Of a stretch of DNA of 64,000 nt, positions 9,339 to 17,999 are shown piece after piece. The stretch is from Roseiarcus sp963816065 (lineage in GTDB: Bacteria > Pseudomonadota > Alphaproteobacteria > Rhizobiales > Beijerinckiaceae), in assembly GCA_963816065.1 (NCBI GenBank), contig CAWFJG010000028.1, positions 72,796 through 136,795 of the forward strand, given 5' to 3'. Within the stretch, counting starts at the first letter, position 1, and each line of letters begins with the position of its first letter. The notes beneath the pieces are model-generated. The model ran no database searches. It saw only the letters and a list, made by a program, of their open reading frames with translations, and had not been told where the DNA came from. The position numbers were made by a program, and so were the translations under genes.

Positions 9339-10537
9339 TGTCCGCCGTTGTCTTCGACCATGTCGACATCGTTTTCGGAGGGAAGCAGGCTGAGGCTCTC
9401 GCGCTGATCGACAAAGGCGCAACCCGGGACGAGATTCTGAAGACGACCAATGTGGTGCTCGGCGCCGCGGGGATCGATCTCACGGTGGAGCCCGGCGAGA
9501 TCTGCGTGCTCATGGGCCTGTCCGGCTCGGGCAAGTCGACGATCCTGCGCGCGGTCAATGGGCTCAACAAAGTGGCGCGCGGCCGATTGCTGGTGAAGCA
9601 CGGCGAGGGCGCAATCGACGTCGCGCATTGTTCAGACGCCGAGCTTCGAATGCTGCGCACAAGCCGCGTGGCGATGGTTTTCCAACAGTTCGCGCTTCTG
9701 CCCTGGCGGACGGTCGCGCAGAACGTCGGGTTGGGGCTCGAACTGCGTCGCACCCCCAAGGCGCAAATCGACAAGATCGTGGCGGAGAAGCTCGCCATGG
9801 TGGGCCTGACGCAATGGGCCGGCAAGTACGGTCATGAACTTTCCGGCGGCATGCAGCAGCGCGTCGGACTCGCGCGCGCCTTCGCCACCGACGCGGACAT
9901 CCTGCTTATGGACGAACCGTTCTCGGCGCTCGACCCGCTGATCCGCGACAAATTGCAGGACGAGTTGCTCATGCTCCAGTCGGAGTTGAAGAAGACGATC
10001 ATCTTCGTAAGTCACGACCTCGACGAGGCGCTGAAGATCGGCAACAAGATCGCCATCCTCGAAGGCGGCCGCATCGTCCAGTGCGGGGGCGCGGAGGACA
10101 TTCTCCTGCGGCCTGCAGACGCGTATGTGGCCGAATTCGTCAAGCACATGAACCCGCTGAACGTGCTGCGCGGCGGCTCGTTGATGACGCCCGCGGCCGC
10201 CCTCGCTCGCACCGATGACGAAATGCACCTCGACCGGAACGGCCGAATCCGACTGAAGCTGGATCGCGAAGGCCGGCCGCTCGGGGTGACCCTCGACGGA
10301 CGCGCGGGCGCGATGGCGGTCGCCGACCGCGCCACCGGGCAAATTCAGGCGACCAATCCGGACGACGTCGACATCGTCGTGGCGCCCATCGACCTCAGAA
10401 TGCGCTCGGCGATTGCACTCCGGAGTTTTTCCGGCAATCCGATCGTGCTCGTTGACGATCTGGGGCGCATGGCGGGTCTCTGCGGCGACGACGAAATCTA
10501 TCGCGCTCTCCTGCAGCAGCGGCGGCCGGCTGCATAA
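9338..10537 (+). CDS. choV: Choline/glycine betaine ABC transporter ATP-binding protein
   Basis: 399 residues. Walker A MGLSGSGKST near residue 60, Q-loop VFQQFALLPW, signature LSGGMQQRVGLARA, Walker B ILLMDEPFSALDP and switch histidine VSHDLDEAL. The N-terminal extension ahead of the Walker motif (KQAEALALIDKGATRDEI) is typical of ProV/ChoV. The C-terminal 120 residues, after FVKHMNPLNVL, form a regulatory CBS-like region, which in OpuA/ProV senses ionic strength. It is coupled by a 1-base overlap to the permease gene. Confidence 0.93.
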   Translation: MSAVVFDHVDIVFGGKQAEALALIDKGATRDEILKTTNVVLGAAGIDLTVEPGEICVLMGLSGSGKSTILRAVNGLNKVARGRLLVKHGEGAIDVAHCSDAELRMLRTSRVAMVFQQFALLPWRTVAQNVGLGLELRRTPKAQIDKIVAEKLAMVGLTQWAGKYGHELSGGMQQRVGLARAFATDADILLMDEPFSALDPLIRDKLQDELLMLQSELKKTIIFVSHDLDEALKIGNKIAILEGGRIVQCGGAEDILLRPADAYVAEFVKHMNPLNVLRGGSLMTPAAALARTDDEMHLDRNGRIRLKLDREGRPLGVTLDGRAGAMAVADRATGQIQATNPDDVDIVVAPIDLRMRSAIALRSFSGNPIVLVDDLGRMAGLCGDDEIYRALLQQRRPAA

Positions 10538-11048
10538 ACCCGGCCGAGCGTGCGCAGCCGCGATTTTGGTGGAGCGTTGGCGAGCTTCGCCGCAAGCCCG
10601 GCCCGCGTCACGCCAGCGTCGCCTCCGTCCGATCCTTGGCTCGTGTGCTAACGTGCTGATCGCCTTGCTATTTTCTAGGTATGGCGACAATTGCTTCTAA
10701 AATCATCAAATCTATGCTATATTCAATCTCATCGGGCGATCGGGCCGGCAGGGGCGCGCCGAAGCGAGGACGAAATGAACGAGACGAGGCCGCTGGGCGG
10801 TGGAGCGGCGGAGGTGAATTCGGCCGGCGCGGCGGCAATCGGGGCGCGCGGCGGCGCGGCGCGCGCTGACAGACTTTTTCCCCCGCGGTCGGCCGTAACC
10901 CATTGATAAGTCCCAAAATCGCGGAAATTTTTTGCAACTTTTGGAAGCGAATGGAAATTCCTGGAAGCCTCGGCGGAAAGAATTTGCAGCTTTCGGAAGC
11001 GAACTGAAGGAAATGGAAGGCGCGTATGCGCCTGAACCTGCGAACCCT
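10538..11048. other. Gene-free interval with an imperfect 52-bp tandem repeat
   Basis: No convincing gene lies between choV and the ALDH remnant. The block GCGGAAA-(n)-TTTGCAACTTTTGGAAGCGAA at 10921-10951 recurs as GCGGAAA-(n)-TTTGCAGCTTTCGGAAGCGAA at 10974-11003, a direct repeat with a 52-53-bp period in an AT-richer patch (10880-11020). This could be a regulator-binding region or the scar of an element. A further AT-rich stretch at 10665-10735 could hold a promoter, but no clear -35/-10 pair is visible. Confidence 0.45.
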
Positions 11049-12345
11049 TCACGTTCCGCCCGGCCCACTGGCTATGACCGTCCGTCGCAAAGGCGGCGCG
11101 TCGGTGTCGATGCGTCCTCCTCTCCACCAGACGCCCTCGGACTCGCACAGTCCGTCATCGTTGACGAAACTCAGCCGCCGATCGCACGTGGCGACGAGGA
11201 CGGCGGCCCGCTCCGAATCCCCCGCGAAGACGCCGAGCGTTTCCGCCGCGCTGTCCTTGCCCAGCTCAACCGCGACCTCATCATCATTGCTGAAAGATTG
11301 GAGGGCGACGACGGGAGCGAATGCATCGGCGCGCACAAGAGCGGAGGCCGGGCCGCAGCCGTCGATGACGGTCGGCGCAAGAAAAAGGGGCTCGGACGGC
11401 GAAGCGAACCGCATCTTGCCGCCCGCCAGGAGCGATGCGCCGGCCCGCAAGTCCATCGCGAGCAGGCTCTCGATCCATTGCCCGTGTTCTCGCGACAGCA
11501 GCGGACCGACCTCAGTCTCCTGCGCCAGCGGATCGCCCAGCCGAAGCGCGGTCGCCACCGCCGCACAGGCTTCGGCGAAGCGCCGATGAACCGATTGATG
11601 GACATAGACCCGGCTCTGACTGGCGAAGGTCGAACCGGTCCAAGCCCGGCTGCCGAGCAGAACCGAACGAGACGCCTTTTCCAGATCGGCGCCGGGCAAG
11701 ATGACGGTCGCCGCCTTTGGACCCGCATGTCCGAGCCTGGCTTCGTCATCGTCTCCGGAACCCCGCGACGCCTCTCCCGACGCAAAGGTGAGAACGCCCT
11801 CCGGCAAGCCGGCGCTGGCAAGGAGCGCGGCTACTTCGGCGATCGTTTGTGCGGCGCGAGGATCGGGCCGCAGGAGGAGCGCGTCACCGCGGGCCATGGC
11901 CCTCGCGAAGGCGCCGAGTTCGAGGACGGGACGGCTCCAGTGAAGGGCTCCCCCAATGAGGCGGGCTGCCGCGTGGCGACGCTCCTCGGTCCGGCCCGCC
12001 TCCAGTTCGATCCGCACCCTGCCCATTCCGCGCGCCATGCCCGCAGCGTCTTCGAGCCCGATGACCGCGGCTGCCAGGTCCGCCGACGTCGCCCGAATTG
12101 GGCGCCTCGGTCTGCCGAGTCTCGAGACGCGCCAACGCTTGCGCCTCGCCCCGCAGAGCATTCGCACATTTGTGCAGGATGCGGCCCCGGTCCGGGGGCG
12201 TCAGCGTCTCCCAATCCGCAAGCCTCCGCCCTGCCCCTCGCGCTGCATGGGCGACCTGGACATCTCCACCGGGAAAAACCCAGAAGGACTTCGGCTCGAT
12301 GGTCGGAAAGCGGCCTCCGACGCGGCGGGGCGAAGACAGCGGGTG
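11049..12345 (-). pseudogene. Degenerate aldehyde dehydrogenase (BetB-like) remnant
   Basis: Two minus-strand frames together cover an ALDH. The N-terminal part (PDRGRILHKCANALRGEAQALARLETRQTEAP) shares the frame of betI; the rest, from ATSADLAAAVIGLEDAAG to about 11049, lies in another frame. A one-base change near 12098 would join them. The catalytic region is damaged: where BetB has GQVCTNGTR this has GSTFASQSR, so the nucleophilic cysteine is phenylalanine; the ELGGKSP glutamate motif is not recognisable, and the C-terminal EMPVGGYKQSGLGRE block is replaced by unrelated sequence. A structural, non-catalytic relative is possible, but loss of active-site motifs plus the frame break favour decay. 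Confidence 0.75.
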
Positions 12346-12369
12346 GGAAACCGAGAAACGAGCATCGGT

Positions 12370-12969
12370 GGAGGCTCTTTGGGCGGCGCTGGCCAACAAG
12401 CCCTCCACCAAGGCTCGAATCAGAGTGCGAGCGGAGCCGCCGTCCGCGCCAGTCGCAGCGTCGCGCGGCGCGGCGACGTGCGATCGCAGCCAGAGACCGT
12501 CAATCCCTGCGGCGATGAGAACTGCGCAAAGGCCGATGCAGTCTTCCGGAACAAGACCGTGGAGCGCGTGGCGCAGATTCGAGATCATGCGTCGCTCGTA
12601 AATTCGCTGGACCCGCTGATAGCGAGCCGAGTGGGCCATTTGGCCCCAGAAAGCGAGCCACACCGCGCCAGTCCGCCGGTCGAACTCCTCGTCCGCCAGA
12701 GCGGCTAGGCAAACCGCGAACAGACGCTCGCGGCGCGTCGTTGCGGCGCGCAATCCCGAGGCGGTCGATCGGGCCAGCCGCGCCGCCATGAAACGGAGCG
12801 TCGCCTCCAGGAGGCCGTCCTTGTCGCCAAAATAATGAGCGAACAGACCAATCGAGACTTTCGCGCGCCGGGCAATCTCGCTCAACGAGGCGGCGTTGAA
12901 GCCAACCTCCGCGAGCGTTTCGATCGTGGCTTCTATCAACTGGCGCCGCCGGGCCGCTTCATCGCTCAT
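12370..12969 (-). CDS. betI: BetI-like TetR-family repressor of choline genes
   Basis: About 200 residues from ATG 12969. The N-terminal TetR helix-turn-helix is RRQLIEATIETLAEVGFNAASLSEIARRAKVSIGLFAHYFGDKDGLLEAT, and the FWGQMAHSARYQRVQRIYERRMISNLRHAL stretch is typical of BetI. It would repress betB/betA and its own gene in the absence of choline. Two gaatg/cattc dyads lie in the intergenic region toward betB. No stop codon occurs where BetI should end; the frame runs on into the ALDH remnant, so the 3' end given here is set by family length. Lost stop or sequence error is likely. Confidence 0.85.
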
Positions 12970-13010
12970 GGTCCGTGCAAAATAGGCGGACCAGCCTCTG
13001 GAAGCAAATT

Positions 13011-13026
13011 GAATGAATATTCATTC
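13011..13026. promoter_or_regulatory. Putative BetI operator near betI
   Basis: GAATGAATATTCATTC is a perfect 16-bp palindrome, 41 bp upstream of the betI start. It shares the GAATG/CATTC half sites with the second dyad at 13185, which fits autoregulation by the TetR-type protein encoded next door. Confidence 0.7.
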
Positions 13027-13184
13027 TGCTTCTTGAGTGCGCGTGCAACGACTTTGCGCGCTGACGCCCGGAGACGGTGCGAAATCTCCGCGCACGCAGG
13101 GGGATCGTCTGGTAATTCAACGAGATAGCCAAACCCAAGCGACAAGACAAGCAAAAGCGCTGATGACAGGTCCTTCGAAATCTG

Positions 13185-13202
13185 ATTGAATGCTCATTCA
13201 AT
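13185..13202. promoter_or_regulatory. Putative BetI operator near betB
   Basis: ATTGAATG-CT-CATTCAAT: perfect 8-bp arms with a 2-bp spacer, 40 bp upstream of the chosen betB start. It matches the form of BetI sites described in enterobacteria and rhizobia. A TTG at 13186 that could extend betB falls inside this dyad, which is a reason to reject that start. Confidence 0.75.
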
Positions 13203-13242
13203 TGTTGTCGCGAACGCGACGGCGTCGGAGCAGGACTCGGGC

Positions 13243-14712
13243 ATGATCGAAAGCCGGAGCTATCGGCCCTTCATCGGCGGAAAATTTGCAAGGCCCGCGG
13301 GGCGCCGATCCTTTCGGTCGATCAACCCCGCAAATGGGGAGGTCCTTGCCGAGGTCGAGCACGCGACCCGCGAAGATCTCGAGGCGGCCGTTGAGTCCGC
13401 GGCGCGCGGCCAGGCGGTCTGGGGCCGGACGCCTGCCCGCGACCGCGGTCGCGTTCTTCAGCGGGCGGTTGCGCTGCTTCGTGCGCGCAACGACGAGCTC
13501 GCACGCCTGGAAACGCTCGACACCGGCAAGCCGATCGCCGAGACGCGGGCGGTGGACATCGTCACCGGAGCGGACGTCCTCGAATATTACGCCGGGTTGG
13601 CTCCTTCGCTCGAGGGCCGTCAGATCCCTTTACGGGAGACGTCCTTCGTCTATACGCGGAGAGAACCGCTTGGCGTCGTCGCGGGGGTCGGCGCCTGGAA
13701 CTATCCGATCCAGATTGCGCTCTGGAAATCGGCTCCCGCTCTTGCCGCTGGCAATGCGATGATCTTCAAACCCAGCGAGATCGCCCCGCTGTCCGCGTTC
13801 AAGCTGGCCGAGATTTACGCCGAAGCGGGCCTGCCTGACGGCGTCTTCAATGTGCTCCCGGGCTTGGGCGCGGAAGTCGGTGCGTGGCTCACTGGGCATC
13901 CGCGGGTCGCGAAGGTGTCCTTCACGGGAGGCTCGGCGACCGGGGAAAAGGTCTTGGCCAGAGCCGCCAGTTCGACGCTGAAGGACGTAACGCTGGAACT
14001 CGGCGGCAAATCGCCCTTGATCGTTCTGGACGACGCCGATCTCGACCGCGCTGCCGACATCGCTATGGCCGCCAATTTCTTCAGCTCCGGCCAAGTCTGC
14101 ACGAATGGAACGCGCGTCTTTGTGCCGGCTTCGGTCAGGAACGCGTTCGAGAGTCGGATTTTGGAGCGTGTCGCCCGGATCCGCTGCGGCGACCCGCTCG
14201 ACGAGGCGACGAATTTCGGGCCGCTCGCCAGCTTTGCGCATATGGAGAAGGTGCTCGGCTACATCCGTTCCGGCGTAGAGGAAGGGGCGCGCCTAATCGC
14301 GGGCGGCGGGCGCCTCGGCGGCGCGTTTGCCGCCGGGGCCTATGTGGCGCCAACCGTCTTCACCGACTGCGCCGACGGCATGGCGATTGTTCGCGACGAG
14401 ATCTTCGGTCCCGTCATGAGCATCCTCCCCTACGAGGCCGAGGAGGAGGCGCTTGCGAGGGCCAACGCCACCAGCTACGGCCTCGCCGCCGGAGTCGTGA
14501 CCGGGCGGCTCGACCGCGCCCACCGGCTCGCTCATGCGCTCGAGTCGGGCATCTGCTGGATCAACACCTGGGGCAAGTCGCCGCCGGAGATGCCGGTCGG
14601 CGGATACAAGCAATCGGGCCTGGGGCGCGAGAACGGCGTCGAGACGCTTGAGCGCTACACGCGCGTCAAGTCGATCCAGGTCGAACTCGCGGACTTCGCC
14701 CCCGTCTTCTGA
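13243..14712 (+). CDS. betB: Betaine aldehyde dehydrogenase
   Basis: 489 residues from ATG 13243 (MIESRSYRPFIGGKF), the usual BADH length; the upstream open stretch to 13186 overlaps the operator and is not used. All ALDH motifs are intact: AWNYPIQIALWKSAPALAAGN, SFTGGSATGEK, the general base in LELGGKSP, the catalytic Cys in GQVCTNGTR, EIFGPVMS, and the C-terminal PVGGYKQSGLGRENG typical of BetB. It oxidises betaine aldehyde to glycine betaine with NAD(P)+. It lies 35 bp ahead of betA in one likely transcript. Confidence 0.95.
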   Translation: MIESRSYRPFIGGKFARPAGRRSFRSINPANGEVLAEVEHATREDLEAAVESAARGQAVWGRTPARDRGRVLQRAVALLRARNDELARLETLDTGKPIAETRAVDIVTGADVLEYYAGLAPSLEGRQIPLRETSFVYTRREPLGVVAGVGAWNYPIQIALWKSAPALAAGNAMIFKPSEIAPLSAFKLAEIYAEAGLPDGVFNVLPGLGAEVGAWLTGHPRVAKVSFTGGSATGEKVLARAASSTLKDVTLELGGKSPLIVLDDADLDRAADIAMAANFFSSGQVCTNGTRVFVPASVRNAFESRILERVARIRCGDPLDEATNFGPLASFAHMEKVLGYIRSGVEEGARLIAGGGRLGGAFAAGAYVAPTVFTDCADGMAIVRDEIFGPVMSILPYEAEEEALARANATSYGLAAGVVTGRLDRAHRLAHALESGICWINTWGKSPPEMPVGGYKQSGLGRENGVETLERYTRVKSIQVELADFAPVF

Positions 14713-14747
14713 ACGCAGGGCCTCGCGCCAATTTCGGAACGCCAACC

Positions 14748-16454
14748 ATGACGCGGGAATATGACTTCATTATCGTCGGGGCGGGTTCAGCCGGGAATGT
14801 GCTGGCCGCGCGGCTCACTGAAGACGCCGATGTGCGCGTTCTTCTGCTCGAGGCCGGTGGGCCCGACTATCGTTTCGATTTCCGCACCCAGATGCCCGCG
14901 GCGCTCGCCTACCCGCTTCAGGGCCGACGCTACAACTGGGCGTATGTCACGGATCCCGAGCCGTATATGAACGACCGGCGCATGGAATGCGCCAGAGGCA
15001 AAGGCCTCGGGGGCTCATCGCTGATCAACGGCATGTGCTATATCCGAGGCAACCCGCTCGATTACGACAACTGGGCCCAACTCCCTGGGCTCTCAGACTG
15101 GACCTACTCCGACTGCCTGCCCTACTTTCGCAAAGCGGAGGCCCGCGATGTCGGACCGGACGCCTATCACGGAGGCGATGGGCCGCTCAGTGTCGCCACG
15201 GCCAAACCCGGCCGCAACGTCTTGTACGAGGCCTTGATCGAGGCGGGTGTGCAGGCCGGCTACCCTCGCACCTCCGACCTGAACGGTTATCAGCAGGAAG
15301 GGTTCGGGCCGATGGACCGGAGCGTCACGCGCGGCGGCCGGCGGTCGAGCACCGCCCGAGGTTACCTCGACCAGGCCCGCGAGCGACGGAACCTCGCCAT
15401 CGTCACGCACGCGCTCACCGACCGCATTATGTTCGAGGGCCGACGCGCGATCGGCGTCGCCTATTCCGCGAGGGGGAGCCGGGAGACCATCATTGCGCGG
15501 GCGCGTCGGGAGGTCTTGGTCTGTTCCGGCGCGATCGCCTCGCCGCAGCTTCTGCAGCGCTCCGGCGTCGGTCCGGCGGATTGGTTGCGGCGCATCGACG
15601 TGCCCGTCGTTCTCGACCTGCCTGGAGTTGGCGAGAATCTGCAGGACCACCTCGAGATCTACATGCAGTACGAGTGCGTGCAGCCGGTCTCGCTGGCTTA
15701 CGCCCTCAAGCCCTGGAACCAGCCAGCCATCGGCGCGCAATGGCTTTTCAGGGGGACAGGCGTCGGGTCCAGCAACCAGTTCGAGGCAGGCGGCTTCATA
15801 CGCTCCGGTCCCGACTTCGCTTGGCCGAACCTGCAATACCATTTCCTGCCGCTGGCGATCAATTACAACGGCAGCAAAGCCGTGAAATCCCACGGTTTTC
15901 AGGCGCACGTCGGCTCGATGCGCTCGCCGAGCCGCGGCCGGGTCCGGTTGACGTCGCGCGATCCGCGCATCCATCCGAGCGTCCTCTTCAACTACATGCA
16001 GACCGACCAGGACTGGCGCGAGTTTCGGGACGCCATTCAAATCACGCGCGAAATCGTGGCGCAACCGGCTCTCGACCCCTACCGGGGCCGCGAGATCAGC
16101 CCGGGCGCGGCGGCTCGGACCGACGCGGAATTGGACGATTTCGTCCGCGCCCATGCCGAAACCGCCTTCCATCCGTCCTGCTCCTGCAGGATGGGAGAGG
16201 ATGCGCTGGCGGTGGTGGACGGCCAGGGTCGCGTGCACGGCCTTGAAGCGCTGAGAATCGTCGACGCTTCGATCATGCCTCTGATCATAACCGGCAACCT
16301 CAATGCGCCAACGATCATGCTGGCGGAGAAGATCGCCGACGGTATTCGCGGTCGTGCGCCGCTGCCGCGCAGCGACGCGCCCTACTATGTTGCAGCGGAC
16401 AAACCCACGCGTCGGAACCCCGCTCGAGAAGTTGAGAGCGAGATAGTAGACTAA
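14748..16454 (+). CDS. betA: Choline dehydrogenase
   Basis: 568-residue GMC-family flavoprotein. ADP-binding motif DFIIVGAGSAGNVLAARL at the N-terminus, GMC signature CARGKGLGGSSLINGMCYIRG near residue 80, second signature GAIASPQLLQRSGVGP near residue 260, and active-site region HPSCSCRMG followed by LRIVDASIMP. It oxidises choline to betaine aldehyde at the membrane and feeds electrons to the respiratory chain. Both betB and betA are intact, in contrast to the ALDH remnant on the other side of betI. Confidence 0.95.
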   Translation: MTREYDFIIVGAGSAGNVLAARLTEDADVRVLLLEAGGPDYRFDFRTQMPAALAYPLQGRRYNWAYVTDPEPYMNDRRMECARGKGLGGSSLINGMCYIRGNPLDYDNWAQLPGLSDWTYSDCLPYFRKAEARDVGPDAYHGGDGPLSVATAKPGRNVLYEALIEAGVQAGYPRTSDLNGYQQEGFGPMDRSVTRGGRRSSTARGYLDQARERRNLAIVTHALTDRIMFEGRRAIGVAYSARGSRETIIARARREVLVCSGAIASPQLLQRSGVGPADWLRRIDVPVVLDLPGVGENLQDHLEIYMQYECVQPVSLAYALKPWNQPAIGAQWLFRGTGVGSSNQFEAGGFIRSGPDFAWPNLQYHFLPLAINYNGSKAVKSHGFQAHVGSMRSPSRGRVRLTSRDPRIHPSVLFNYMQTDQDWREFRDAIQITREIVAQPALDPYRGREISPGAAARTDAELDDFVRAHAETAFHPSCSCRMGEDALAVVDGQGRVHGLEALRIVDASIMPLIITGNLNAPTIMLAEKIADGIRGRAPLPRSDAPYYVAADKPTRRNPAREVESEIVD

Positions 16455-16541
16455 GTTGGCGTCGGTTCTTTGGCGCCAATACGATCGCAATAGGCGTGGA
16501 GTTCGAACGCCGCTTCATATCGAGGGCTCACAGAGGACGCC

Positions 16542-16886
16542 ATGAACAATATCCTCAACACCTACGCGGCGCTAGGTGTCGCAATCGTCCTTGAAGTCGC
16601 GGGCACGACGTTTTTACAGTTATCGGAGCAACTGACCAGGTTGCTACCGACCTGCGTCATGGGTCTGTGTTATATCGCCAGCTTTTACTTTCTCTCTCTC
16701 GCCTTGAGAGCGATGCCTATCGGACTGGCCTACGCGATCTGGAGCGGTCTTGAAATCGTACTGATTTCGATCATCGGCTACGTGAAATTCCGTCAAGCGC
16801 TCGATACGCCGGCATTGGTCGGCGTCGGTCTCATCGTCGCCGGCGTCGCGATCGTGAACGTATTCTCGAAGTCTATCGTCCACTGA
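16542..16886 (+). CDS. Small multidrug resistance (SMR/EmrE-type) exporter
   Basis: 114 residues, four hydrophobic helices, with the essential membrane glutamate at residue 18 in VLEVAGTTFLQ and the GLAYAIWSGLE motif of helix 3. SMR proteins exchange protons for quaternary cations; EmrE itself is reported to export betaine and choline. Placed 87 bp after betA on the same strand, it may vent excess choline or betaine. A TTGGCG/CGCCAA stem (16456-16461 with 16474-16479) sits in the gap but has no T-run. GdX/Sug-type SMRs are less likely because the expected guanidinium motif is not evident. Confidence 0.88.
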   Translation: MNNILNTYAALGVAIVLEVAGTTFLQLSEQLTRLLPTCVMGLCYIASFYFLSLALRAMPIGLAYAIWSGLEIVLISIIGYVKFRQALDTPALVGVGLIVAGVAIVNVFSKSIVH

Positions 16887-17073
16887 GCCGCCGCTGCTCT
16901 GGCCTCTCGTTGCGGCGAGAGCCAATCGCCGGCGCGGTCACACTCGGCAGCGCGAAAATCGCCGATGCCGGCGAGCCAAATGGCTCCGGCAGTCGCGCTT
17001 ATGCGCATCTGCATCCTATTCCGTCGCGAGGCAGAGCGCTCTTCGGGTTGGCGGGCGCGCAACCTGAAAGTCT

Positions 17074-17999
17074 GACTCGAAAGTTCATGCGGGATTGCAG
17101 AGTTTTCGCAGCATGAGGCGGATAGAGGCGAAACGCAGGAACGTGAGGGCTGTGAGGTTGAGGTTCTCCCAATCCTTGGCGAGCCTTCGGCAGCGGTTGA
17201 GCCAGGCGATCGTTCGCTCGACGATGCAACGCTTGGGCAGCTTGACAAACCCCTTCGCCTGATCGGATCGTTTGACGATGTCTATCTTGAGGTGAGCCAA
17301 AATCTTGGCGACCGCTTCGGCGAAGATCGGCCCTTGGTACGCGGCGTCGGCGAACAGTTTTTCAAGATAGGGGAAGCGGCCGAGCACCGTCGAAAGCAAC
17401 AAAGCGCCGCCGTCGCGATCCTGGACGTCGGCGGAATGAACGATAGCCTGCATCAGCAGCCCTTGGGTGTCGACGAGAAGGTGACGCTTCTTGCCCTTGA
17501 TCTTCTTTCCCGCGTCGAACCCGTGCGGGTCAATCGAGGCCCCCCTTTTTCGGCGCTTTTCACGCTCTGGCTGTCGATGATGGCGACGGTTGGACTGGCC
17601 TCGCGTTCGGCCTGCTCGCGGCATTTTTCGTAAAGCGCGTCATGCACGCGATCCAGAACGCCATCAATGCCCCAGTCGTGAAAGTAACGATAGACGGTGC
17701 TGTGCGGCGGCAAATCCTTGGGAAGATAACGCCATTGGCATCCGGTGCTCAGCACGTACATCACGGCGTTGAGCGCCTCACGCATGTTGGTTTCTCGTCT
17801 TCGGCCTCCCCGCCTCGCTGGAGGAATGAGCGGTTCGACATGCGCCCACTCCTCGTCCGTCAGATCGCTCGGGTATCGCAGATGATCGCGCTTGTATTTC
17901 GCCCGGTTCTTGTTCGTCCACATTGAAGGCCCCCGATTCGGTTCGCCGCCGATGAAATCACAACCAATTCGTGGGACTTAAGAACTTTCGGAACCGACA
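17074..17999 (-). mobile_element. IS5-family insertion sequence
   Basis: About 0.93 kb around a two-frame DDE transposase. A 9-bp inverted match, CGAAAGTTC at 17078-17086 and GAACTTTCG at 17982-17990, marks the ends, but the flanks beyond are not well matched, so the outer limits are approximate. The right end directly abuts the TAG stop of gph at 18000-18002. No clear target duplication was found on the left. Confidence 0.75.
17085..17923 (-). CDS. IS5-family transposase made by -1 frameshifting
   Basis: Frame A (17923 to about 17545) encodes the N-terminal domain YPSDLTDEEWAHVEPLIPP and the first catalytic Asp in AIIDSQSVKSAEKGG. Frame B continues with GASIDPHGFDAGKKIKGKKRHLLVDT, a DAAYQG motif holding the second Asp, and the closing Glu region CIVERTIAWLNRCRRLAKDWE. 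The switch lies on an A5-G6 run in the minus strand (17545-17556), a classical slippage site, and a -1 shift there joins the frames without loss of family residues. This frame change is probably programmed, unlike the others in the window. Confidence 0.88.

Noticed and set aside
10932..12518. A 528-codon plus-strand frame across the ALDH remnant
   Set aside because: The minus strand shows betI and an ALDH clearly; the plus-strand product has only a low-complexity composition.
17453..17624. IS5 transposase frame change as an ordinary sequencing error
   Set aside because: It lies on an A5-G6 slippery run and joins the two frames exactly by -1, the known expression mode of many IS5-family elements.
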